Shown here piece by piece: positions 57,380 to 64,000 of a stretch of DNA of 64,000 nt. A program made the translations under genes and the position numbers. The notes beneath the pieces were generated by a model that saw nothing but the letters and a program-made list of their open reading frames with translations, searched no databases and had not been told where the DNA came from. The DNA lies in contig QHWT01000054.1 in the NCBI GenBank assembly GCA_003222675.1, positions 57,005 to 121,004 on the forward strand. Direction: 5' to 3'. Source of the DNA: Acidobacteriota bacterium (lineage in GTDB: Bacteria > Acidobacteriota > Vicinamibacteria > Vicinamibacterales > 2-12-FULL-66-21). Within the stretch, counting starts at the first letter, position 1. Every line of letters starts with the position of its first letter.

Positions 57380-58916
57380 CTTTGAGGAACGTGAAGGCCG
57401 CAATCGGCGAGAGCCGGACGCCACGAATCTCCGGTTGAAACACCGCGACGTTCGTCTTGTACCACAGGCTGATGTACGGCACGTCACGCGCGATCGCCTG
57501 CTGCGCCTGCCGATACAACAGCCCGCGCTGATCGTCGTTCGCGGCAGCCGAGGCCTGCTCGATCAAGCGGTCGACGGTGGCGTTCTCGTAGTGCACGCGG
57601 TTCAGGCCCGCGGGCGGCACCTGCGAGGAATGGAACACGCGGCGCAGCATGTCCGGATCCGTGACGCCCACGAACTGCGCGGTGTAGAGCTGAAAGTTCC
57701 CGCGCACGACGTCGCTCAACAGCGTCTGGAACTCCTGCGACCTGATTTCGAGCGCGATGCCCACACGCGCGAGATCCTGTTGAATCGCGGCCGCCTGGAT
57801 GCGATACACCTCCGATGTCGAGGTCTTGAGCGTCAGGCGCAGGCGGGGAAGCGGGCCGGCGCCGTCGGGATCGCGAAATCCGGCCGCGTCGAGCAGCCGC
57901 TCGGCTTCAGCGGGATCGTGATGAAAGTCGAACACCTCTCGCTCGAACGCCCACGACATCGGCGGGACGATCCCGACGGCAGTCGAGGCAAAGCCGCGCC
58001 GCAGATACTTCACGATCGCCTCGCGATCGATTGCGGAGCCGATCGCCTGGCGCACTTCGAGATGCTGCAGCACTGGATCGCGGAGGTTGAGCCCGATGTA
58101 CGCGTAGTCGGTGCCGGGCGCCGTCTCGACGCCGAGCTTTCCCTCCTGCCGCAATTGCCACACGACGTCCGGCGAGACGTCATTGACGATGAGGTCCACA
58201 GTGCCCTTACGCAGCTCCAGGCCGCGCATCGTGTCGTCGGGGACAACCTTCAGGACGACGCCGTCGTTTCTCGCCGCGCCGCCGAAGTACTGATCGAACC
58301 GCGTGAGCACGATGCGGTCGTCCGGCTTGAAGGAGACGAGCTTGTACGGTCCCGTGCCGATCGGCGCGCGCGAGTTCGCCGCGCCTGATCCGGCCGGCAC
58401 GATTCCCATCACCAGATTGATCGGAAACGAGGCGGACGGCTCCTTCAGATGGAACGTCACGGTATAAGCATCCACCACCTCCACGCTCTGCACGATCCGA
58501 TACGCGCCAGAGCGGCCGCGGAACTTCGGATCCAGAAAGCTCCGGAATGTATACGCGACGTCATCAGCCGTCAGCTCGCGGCCGTTGTGGAACAGGACGC
58601 CGTGGCGCAGGCGCGCGATGTAAGTGCGCTCGTCGGGATGCTCGAGCGCCTCGGCGAGCTCGGGCACGACCTGCAGGTTCGCGTCGACGTTCACGAGGGA
58701 GTTGAAGAGGAGCTGTTGGGCCTTCTGCGACGCTTCGTCCGCGGCGACGCGCGGATCGAGATCGGCGGGGGAATTGGCGGTGGCGATGACGATCGCTGTT
58801 CCTTCGGGACGACCGCGGCCGCAGGTCGCCGCGATCAACAGCAGCGCGCCAATCGCCGCGGTCGACACCGGGTGTCTCAGTGAACTCACAACATTGATTG
58901 TACGCTTGTCACGCAC
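57342..58916 (-). CDS. peptide/nickel-type ABC transporter substrate-binding protein
   Basis: A 524-residue extracytoplasmic solute-binding protein of family 5. An N-terminal anchor region (ALLLIAATCGRG) looks like a lipoprotein signal, with Thr rather than Gly/Ala before Cys. The body has LNVDANLQVVPELAEALEH-like segments, FHNGRELTADDVAYTFRSFL, IGTGPYKLVSF and AVDYLRR-like helical regions. It ends FTFLKDVYRQAPSSPAH. Neither permease nor ATPase genes adjoin, so it may serve a transporter elsewhere or work alone. The GTG at 58916 is uncertain. Its end overlaps the peptidase gene start by 38 bases, suggesting linked function in peptide use. Confidence 0.82.
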   Translation of the reverse strand: MRDKRTINVVSSLRHPVSTAAIGALLLIAATCGRGRPEGTAIVIATANSPADLDPRVAADEASQKAQQLLFNSLVNVDANLQVVPELAEALEHPDERTYIARLRHGVLFHNGRELTADDVAYTFRSFLDPKFRGRSGAYRIVQSVEVVDAYTVTFHLKEPSASFPINLVMGIVPAGSGAANSRAPIGTGPYKLVSFKPDDRIVLTRFDQYFGGAARNDGVVLKVVPDDTMRGLELRKGTVDLIVNDVSPDVVWQLRQEGKLGVETAPGTDYAYIGLNLRDPVLQHLEVRQAIGSAIDREAIVKYLRRGFASTAVGIVPPMSWAFEREVFDFHHDPAEAERLLDAAGFRDPDGAGPLPRLRLTLKTSTSEVYRIQAAAIQQDLARVGIALEIRSQEFQTLLSDVVRGNFQLYTAQFVGVTDPDMLRRVFHSSQVPPAGLNRVHYENATVDRLIEQASAAANDDQRGLLYRQAQQAIARDVPYISLWYKTNVAVFQPEIRGVRLSPIAAFTFLKDVYRQAPSSPAH

Positions 58917-58919
58917 GAC

Positions 58920-59061
58920 TTCACGCGGAGGTCGCGGAGAGCACTGTATTAAACGTACTCAATATTTACGTACGTTGCTGATATTTCGAAGCAGCCTCAC
59001 GAGATTCAACTGATAAGGAAAACCACATAAAGTCTCTGCTCGCTCTGCGAGCTCCGCGTGA
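58920..59061. repeat. inverted word-repeat arms around an AT-rich core
   Basis: TTCACGCGGAGGTCGCGGAG (from 58920) and, inverted, the GCTCTGCGAGCTCCGCGTGA segment (ending 59061) are partly complementary arms. The core, 58942-59032, is clearly AT-richer than its surroundings (TATTAAACGTACTCAATATT). It may carry the promoter of the binding-protein gene and lies 45 bases past the mutS stop. Confidence 0.5.
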
Positions 59062-59106
59062 GTACGTCCGTGGTCTTCGTGACGATCCCCGCTGCGGAGG
59101 TGATGT

Positions 59107-61743
59107 CTATTCAGCGGCATCGTCTTTGAGTTCCGCGAGCAGCGTGAGCGCCTGCAGCGGCGTGAGCTGGTTCACGTCGACCTCGCGGAGGCGCCTGCGG
59201 ATCGGATCGTCGGCCGGCGTGGATGCGTAGAAGAGTCCGAGCTGCTGATTGTCCCGCGCGGCGCCGCTGAGCGACGGGCGGCCACCGCGCGACAGCTCGT
59301 CGCGCTCGAGACCGACCAGGATCTCCCGGGCGCGGGAGACCACGGCGGGCGGCAGGCCGGCAAGGCGCGCGACCTGAATCCCATAACTACGATCGGCGCG
59401 GCCAGGCACCACCTTGCGCAACAGCACCAGATCGTCCTTCCACTCGCGGACGACGACGTGGAAGTTTGACACCGACGGCAGCGCGTCGGCGAGATCCGTG
59501 AGCTCGTGATAGTGCGTCGCGAAGATTGTCTTCGGCCGCGCCTTCGGATTCGAGGCGAGATGTTCCGCCACCGCCCATGCCAGGCTGAGGCCGTCGAACG
59601 TCGCGGTGCCGCGGCCGATCTCGTCGAGGATGACGAGGCTGCGCGAGGTGGCCATGTGCAGAATGTTCGCCGTCTCCTGCATCTCGACCATGAAGGTCGA
59701 CTGGCCGCGCGCGATGTTGTCGGAGGCTCCGACGCGCGCGAACAGGCGATCCACGATTGGCAGCTTCGCGCTGCGGGCGGGCACGAACGATCCCGCCTGG
59801 GCCATGAGGCAGAGCAGCGCACACTGCCGCAGGTAGGTCGACTTGCCTCCCATGTTCGGGCCGGTCAGGACGATCAACTGATGTTCGCCCGCATCGAGCG
59901 TGACGTCGTTGGGTACAAACGCATCCACCACGTGACGCTCGACGACGGGATGACGCGCATCGGCGGCGACCAACTCGTCGCCGCCGTGCATCAGCGGCTT
60001 CGTGTAGTTCTGAACGGCTGCCGTCTCGGCAAGCGCGGCCAGGACGTCGAGCGCTGCCAGCCCGCGTGCTGTGTCCTGGATCCGCGGCGCCTCGGCCGCT
60101 ACCTTCGCTCGCAACGCCTCGAAGATCTCCACTTCGCGCTCGACGATCCTTTCGTCGGCGCCGAGCACTTTCTCTTCGTACTCTTTCAGGCCCGGCGTTA
60201 TGAAGCGTTCGCCGCCGGCAATCGTCTGCTTGCGGTGGTAATCGGCCGGCACGCTCGCCAGGTTCGACTTCGACACCTCGATGTAGTAGCCGAACACCCG
60301 GTTGTAACGGATCTTCAGCGACGAGATGCCGGTCCGCGCGCGCTCGGCGTCCTCCATTTCCGCGATGCGGTGCTTTCCGGAGCGGCTGATGCCGCGCAGA
60401 TCGTCCAGCTCCGGATCGATGCCATCGCGGACCGTCCCTCCTTCGCGCGCAACCGCGGGCGGTTCGTCGATCAGCGTGCGATCGAGCTCGTCGCGGATAT
60501 CGGCCAGGTCGTCGAGCTCCGCGGTGAGGCTCTTCACGAGCGGCGACTGGAAGTCCTCGAGTACCATCCGCACGCGCGGCACCGCGGCAATCGATTGGCG
60601 CAGCGACACGAGATCGCGCGGCCCCGCGGTTCCGAGCGCCGCGCGCGCGACGAGCCGCTCGATGTCGTGCACCGACTTGAGCGTCTCGCGCAGCTTCACC
60701 CGCGCGGTACCACGGAAGGCAAAGTCCTCCACGGCGTCGAGCCGATCCTGGACGGGCTCGATCGCGAGGAGCGGCCGCAGCAGCCACGCGCGGAGCAGCC
60801 GGCCGGCCATCGGAGTGATCGTGCGATCGATCTCGTGCAGCAGCGATCCGGCGCGAGCGCCGTCGGACGCTTCGATCACTTCGAGATTGCGAAGCGTGAT
60901 GGGATCGATCAGCAGGCAATCGGCGCCGGTGCGGAAGGAGAGGTCACGCACGTGCGCGAGGTCCGCCTTCTGCGTGTCGCGCAGGTATTGCACCAGTGCG
61001 CCGGCGGCGCAGACGGCCGCGTGCCGGTCGTCGAGGCCGAAGCCCTGGAGCGTCTGCGCCTGCATCTGGGCGAGCACGGTGCGGCGTGCTGATTCATACT
61101 CAAACGTCCAGGGTTCGGCGGTTGTGATCCGCGCGTCGATCCGCGCGGCCGTGAAGATGCTGCCCGCCACGTCGAACCCGACGGGGGCCACGATCTCTCG
61201 TGGACGCAAGACCGCGAGCTCGTCAGCGAGCGCCGCGGCTCCATCGGTACCCAGATACTCCGCCGCGGTGAACTCGCCCGTCGAGAGATCGAGCAGCGCC
61301 ACACCAAAGCCCGGCCCCGGGTGCGCCGGCGCAAGCGCCATGAGAAACGCCGGCTCGCGCGCGTCGAGATATCCGGCATCCGTCAGGGTACCGGGCGACA
61401 CGACGCGAACGACTTCGCGCCGTACGAGTCCTTTTGCTTTTTTCGGATCCTCGACCTGCTCGCAGACCGCGACGCGGAATCCCTTGCGCACGAGCCGCGC
61501 GATATAACCGTCCGCGGCGTGGAAGGGCACGCCGCACATCGGGATCGCGCCGCCCGAGGCATCCTTCGATCGCGAGGTGAGCGTCAATTCGAGCGCGCGC
61601 GCCGCGGTCAGCGCGTCCTCGTAGAACATCTCGTAGAAATCCCCCATGCGGAAGAACACGATGGCGTCCCGGTATTGCCGCTTCGCCTCGAAGTATTGCC
61701 GCATGGCCGGCGTGGCGCCGGCAGGAGAAACCGAGGAGGACAT
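59107..61743 (-). CDS. mutS: DNA mismatch repair protein MutS
   Basis: An 878-residue protein with the complete MutS order: mismatch-binding domain (YRDAIVFFRMGDFYEMFYED, the FxE motif intact), connector, core and clamp, then the ATPase with GPNMGGKSTYLRQ near residue 630, FMVEMQETANILHMATSRSL, DEIGRGTATFDGLSLAWAVA and a C-terminal helix-turn-helix region. The length matches MutS1. The start at 61743 lacks a strong ribosome site. Divergent from tsaB across 156 bases that must hold both promoters. Confidence 0.97.
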   Translation of the reverse strand: MSSSVSPAGATPAMRQYFEAKRQYRDAIVFFRMGDFYEMFYEDALTAARALELTLTSRSKDASGGAIPMCGVPFHAADGYIARLVRKGFRVAVCEQVEDPKKAKGLVRREVVRVVSPGTLTDAGYLDAREPAFLMALAPAHPGPGFGVALLDLSTGEFTAAEYLGTDGAAALADELAVLRPREIVAPVGFDVAGSIFTAARIDARITTAEPWTFEYESARRTVLAQMQAQTLQGFGLDDRHAAVCAAGALVQYLRDTQKADLAHVRDLSFRTGADCLLIDPITLRNLEVIEASDGARAGSLLHEIDRTITPMAGRLLRAWLLRPLLAIEPVQDRLDAVEDFAFRGTARVKLRETLKSVHDIERLVARAALGTAGPRDLVSLRQSIAAVPRVRMVLEDFQSPLVKSLTAELDDLADIRDELDRTLIDEPPAVAREGGTVRDGIDPELDDLRGISRSGKHRIAEMEDAERARTGISSLKIRYNRVFGYYIEVSKSNLASVPADYHRKQTIAGGERFITPGLKEYEEKVLGADERIVEREVEIFEALRAKVAAEAPRIQDTARGLAALDVLAALAETAAVQNYTKPLMHGGDELVAADARHPVVERHVVDAFVPNDVTLDAGEHQLIVLTGPNMGGKSTYLRQCALLCLMAQAGSFVPARSAKLPIVDRLFARVGASDNIARGQSTFMVEMQETANILHMATSRSLVILDEIGRGTATFDGLSLAWAVAEHLASNPKARPKTIFATHYHELTDLADALPSVSNFHVVVREWKDDLVLLRKVVPGRADRSYGIQVARLAGLPPAVVSRAREILVGLERDELSRGGRPSLSGAARDNQQLGLFYASTPADDPIRRRLREVDVNQLTPLQALTLLAELKDDAAE

Positions 61744-61899
61744 CTCAAGGAGTGTCTGTTGGAGTTATTACGGGCCGCTCCGTTGTCGCGGCCCCAAGAT
61801 CGCAATTAGATGCTGTTGTGAATCGGACTTCTCAGCGGATGCCATCGTCGAGCCGATCGTATCCGCTGACGAGTAGCCGCGAGTATAACATTCAGGTGA

Positions 61900-62610
61900 A
61901 TGCGCATTCTCGCGCTGGACACCTCGACTGCGGCTGGCAGCGCGGCGCTCGCAGAGGACGGCCGCGTGACCATCGCGCGCGCAGGCGACGGATCGCGCAC
62001 GCACGGCGAACGCCTGCCGTTGGAATTGATGGCGCTGCTCGGTGAGGCGCATGTCCCACTCGCAGCGATCGATCGGTTCGCGGTCGCGATCGGCCCTGGC
62101 TCGTTCACGGGCCTCCGCGTCGGCATCGCGACGATCCAGGGACTCGCGTTCGCCAAACATGCGCTCGTCGTCCCGGTCTCGACGTTTGAAGCGCTCGCGT
62201 GGCGCGCGAAAGACAAAACAACGGCCATCGCGGCGTGGATCGATGCGCACCGCGGGGAGGTGTTCGCTTCACTGTTTGCGCCCGATGGCACGGCCGTTCT
62301 GCAGCCGCCCTCGTCGCTGACACCGGAGAAGACGCTCGAGGCGTGGCGTCAGGCGCTGGCTGCCTGTCCGGGCGTCCGCTTCACCGGTGACGGCGCCATC
62401 AAGTACGAAATCGCGATTCGCCAGGCGCTGGGCGAAGGCGCCTCGATCGAGGCGGAAACGCCGATCCTCGCCGGCGCGATTGCCGAGATCGCTGCCGCCG
62501 ATCCGTCCCGCGCCGTGCGCCCGCACGCCGTCGTGCCGCTGTACGTCCGCCGGCCCGACGCGGAGCTCGCGCGCGATCGCCGTCGTGCGCTCGAGATTCC
62601 GCAGGAGTGA
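61900..62610 (+). CDS. tsaB: tRNA threonylcarbamoyladenosine biosynthesis protein TsaB
   Basis: A 236-residue ASKHA-fold protein: MRILALDTSTAAGSAALAED, AIGPGSFTGLRVGIATIQGL and HRGEVFASLFAPDG. TsaB is the scaffold partner of TsaD for t6A modification of tRNAs. The gene is followed by rimI, the usual neighbour, with one base between stop and GTG start. Confidence 0.93.
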   Translation: MRILALDTSTAAGSAALAEDGRVTIARAGDGSRTHGERLPLELMALLGEAHVPLAAIDRFAVAIGPGSFTGLRVGIATIQGLAFAKHALVVPVSTFEALAWRAKDKTTAIAAWIDAHRGEVFASLFAPDGTAVLQPPSSLTPEKTLEAWRQALAACPGVRFTGDGAIKYEIAIRQALGEGASIEAETPILAGAIAEIAAADPSRAVRPHAVVPLYVRRPDAELARDRRRALEIPQE

Positions 62611-62611
62611 C

Positions 62612-63064
62612 GTGAGGATCGATCGCGTCAGCGACGATCGGGATCTCGACGCGATCGTGGCGCTCGAGACCGAGTCGTTCACCAATCCGTGGACGCGGGA
62701 GACGCTCGAGTGGGAGCTGCGCAATTCCGACGTCACCCATATCTACGTGCTCCGGCTCGAAGATGGAATCGTTGCCGCGTTCTGCGTGTGCTGGATCATT
62801 TTCGACGAGCTGCACATCAACACCGTCGCGGTGGCGCCTGCCGAACGCCGGCGTGGACGGGCGACCGCGCTCCTGAAGCACGTCATGGCTGAGGCGGCCG
62901 CGAGGCACGCCGTCCGCGCGACGCTCGAAGTGCGCGCGTCGAACATCGCCGCCTTGAAACTCTATGAAGGCCTTGGCTTTCGGGTCACCGCGACGCGACC
63001 GCGCTACTACTCGCAACCGGAAGAGGACGCGCTCATTTTGTGGCGCGACGGCCTGGATTTGTAG
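62612..63064 (+). CDS. rimI: ribosomal protein S18-alanine N-acetyltransferase
   Basis: A 150-residue GNAT acetyltransferase from the GTG at 62612, with AGGAG four bases upstream in the tsaB end. Motifs: FTNPWTRETLEWELRNSDVT, NTVAVAPAERRRGRATALLK (acetyl-CoA site RRxGxA) and RASNIAALKLYEGLGFRVTA. Linkage to tsaB is typical. RimI-type enzymes acetylate the N-terminus of ribosomal protein S18. Confidence 0.9.
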   Translation: MRIDRVSDDRDLDAIVALETESFTNPWTRETLEWELRNSDVTHIYVLRLEDGIVAAFCVCWIIFDELHINTVAVAPAERRRGRATALLKHVMAEAAARHAVRATLEVRASNIAALKLYEGLGFRVTATRPRYYSQPEEDALILWRDGLDL

Positions 63065-63117
63065 TACGGTAACGGTATGAATGCACTCGTGTAAGGTCCT
63101 TCCACAAGGAGGCGGCA

Positions 63118-63360
63118 ATGCCGACAGACTTCGAAGAGCTGAAGCAGAGGCTGCTGCAAAGCGATGCTCAGTTCCGCCAGCTCGCAACGCAGCACCACGA
63201 TCTCGACGAAAAGATTCACAACCTGGCGACCCGCCCGTATCTGTCCGAACCGGAACAGCTCGAAGAAGTAACCCTCAAAAAAAAGAAACTGCACCTGAAG
63301 GATCAGATGGAGAGCATTCTGCGCCATCGCATGGTCGAGCCCACGCACGCGCGAAGCTGA
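63118..63360 (+). CDS. DUF465 (YdcH-like) small protein
   Basis: An 80-residue helical protein: FEELKQRLLQSDAQFRQLAT, HDLDEKIHNLATRPYLSEPE and EVTLKKKKLHLKDQMESILR, the pattern of the short coiled-coil DUF465 family. AAGGAGG six bases upstream fixes the start. Likely a dimerising coiled coil; function unknown. A strong terminator follows. Confidence 0.85.
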   Translation: MPTDFEELKQRLLQSDAQFRQLATQHHDLDEKIHNLATRPYLSEPEQLEEVTLKKKKLHLKDQMESILRHRMVEPTHARS

Positions 63361-63382
63361 CCTGCGACCGGCCGAAACTTCC

Positions 63383-63416
63383 GGGGCCGGAGGCTTGCCT
63401 CCCGGCCCCTTTTTTT
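63383..63416 (+). terminator. intrinsic terminator after the DUF465 gene
   Basis: GGGGCCGGAGG pairs with CCTCCCGGCCCC (one bulge) and is followed at once by seven T residues. It separates the rimI/DUF465 transcript from psd. Confidence 0.9.
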
Positions 63417-63438
63417 GCGCATCGTATTCCGGGGCCTG

Positions 63439-64000
63439 ATGAAAATCGACAAGGCGGGCGTCCCGTTCGTCACCGGCGCGCTCCTGCCGGCTGCCGCGCT
63501 CGCGGTCTCGAAGCGCTACCTCTGGGCCGCTGCCTTCGCGGCGCTTGGCGGGTTCCTCACCTACTTCTTCCGTGATCCGGAACGCCAGGTGCCGTCAGCG
63601 CCCGGATTGGTCGTCTCGCCAGCCGACGGACGCGTGATGATTGCGGGACCGACCGATGGACGCTGGGCGCCGGCCGGGGACTGGAAGCAGATCACAATCT
63701 TCCTGTCGCCGATGGACGTGCACATCAACCGCACCCCGGTCGAAGGGCGGGTCACGAGAATCGTGTATCGGCCCGGCAAGTTCCTGCCTGCTTACAAAGA
63801 GGACGCGAGCGGCAACGAGCTGAACGAGATCTGGATCGACCATCATGGGCAGACGGTCATCGTGCGGCAAATCGTCGGCGTCCTCGCCCGACGCATCGTC
63901 TGTCGCGTGGCGGAAGGGCAGGCGCTGCAGCGTGGCGAACGGATCGGCCTGATGAAGTTCGGTTCACGCATGGACGTGTTCCTGCCGCCCGCCGCCGCGC
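63439..64000 (+). CDS. psd: phosphatidylserine decarboxylase (partial, 3' end cut off)
   Basis: The 187 codons present encode the short (archaeal/Type II-like) Psd: N-terminal membrane segments (TGALLPAAALAVSKRYLWAA), FRDPERQVPSAPGLVVSPAD, FLSPMDVHINRTPVEGRVTR and the pyruvoyl site LMKFGSRMDVF, where self-cleavage occurs at Gly-Ser. It makes phosphatidylethanolamine from phosphatidylserine. The gene runs off the window after the cleavage site, so the C-terminal alpha chain is incomplete here. No clear ribosome site precedes the ATG. Confidence 0.92.
   Translation, partial: MKIDKAGVPFVTGALLPAAALAVSKRYLWAAAFAALGGFLTYFFRDPERQVPSAPGLVVSPADGRVMIAGPTDGRWAPAGDWKQITIFLSPMDVHINRTPVEGRVTRIVYRPGKFLPAYKEDASGNELNEIWIDHHGQTVIVRQIVGVLARRIVCRVAEGQALQRGERIGLMKFGSRMDVFLPPAAA

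Noticed and set aside
59506-61092. 528-residue open frame opposite mutS
   Set aside because: Shadow of the well-conserved mutS gene; no motif of its own.

Overview
The window looks like a stretch of chromosome from a GC-rich, didermic, free-living bacterium, most likely an Acidobacteriota of the Vicinamibacteria type (inference). The pointers are four ADOP-type duplicated MacB/FtsX permeases (one with a PadR regulator tail upstream), a VWFA-related secreted protein of the acidobacterial type, an Oar-like TonB-dependent receptor with a carboxypeptidase-regulatory N-terminus, several secreted beta-propellers, and a bacterial deoxyhypusine-synthase-like gene. Outer-membrane barrels ending in Phe support a Gram-negative envelope. 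I saw no prophage, transposase, CRISPR array or replication origin.

Layout. 1-2743: PadR tail and ADOP permease. 2749-11212: a minus-strand envelope module. Eight tightly coupled genes (RDD, RDD, SpoIIM-like, unknown membrane protein, DUF4129, DUF4350, MoxR ATPase, DUF58) are followed by a VWFA protein. 11627-14957: TonB-dependent receptor preceded by a small Cys/His/Met-rich secreted protein. 15113-16206: decayed methyltransferase and a SnoaL-like protein. 16385-27223: three more ADOP permeases around a secreted beta-propeller/Ig-like protein. 27437-34521: an acidic secreted protein, a 1798-residue animal-type heme peroxidase with RTX and PASTA repeats, and a secreted unknown. 34613-39423: DUF899, GH5-like hydrolase, secreted tyrosine phosphatase, BlaR1/BlaI pair. 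39550-42248: selenocysteine peroxiredoxin, DUF4342, CrcB-DUF190 pair and small proteins. 42525-49209: Asp-box propeller, uricase-like protein, acylphosphatase, damaged apt, tRNA-Arg(CCT), TPR protein, cupin and PilZ protein. 49346-54432: sigma-54 activator with TPRs, then agmatinase and a DHS-like enzyme. 54488-58916: MA-type peptidase/propeller/barrel protein and a peptide-binding lipoprotein. 59107-64000: housekeeping genes mutS, tsaB, rimI, a DUF465 protein and the start of psd.

The best find is at 39550-40086 (minus strand). This peroxiredoxin gene has an in-frame UGA exactly where the peroxidatic Cys belongs, followed at the right distance by an 8-bp hairpin with a GUG loop that fits a bacterial SECIS element, so it should encode a selenoprotein. 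Other notable items are a uricase-fold protein lacking the catalytic Lys/Thr/His, an apt gene with an internal deletion, a palindromic repeat carried in frame inside a secreted peptidase, a 25-bp inverted-repeat element between two convergent genes, and several intergenic blocks of short near-repetitive 'words' with a period of about 10 bases.

Themes that tie the region together are envelope maintenance and export (MoxR/DUF58 module, ADOP permeases, TonB receptor, barrel proteins), secreted oxidative or hydrolytic proteins, and peroxide handling. All functional calls come from motif recognition in the translated sequence; no database search was run.
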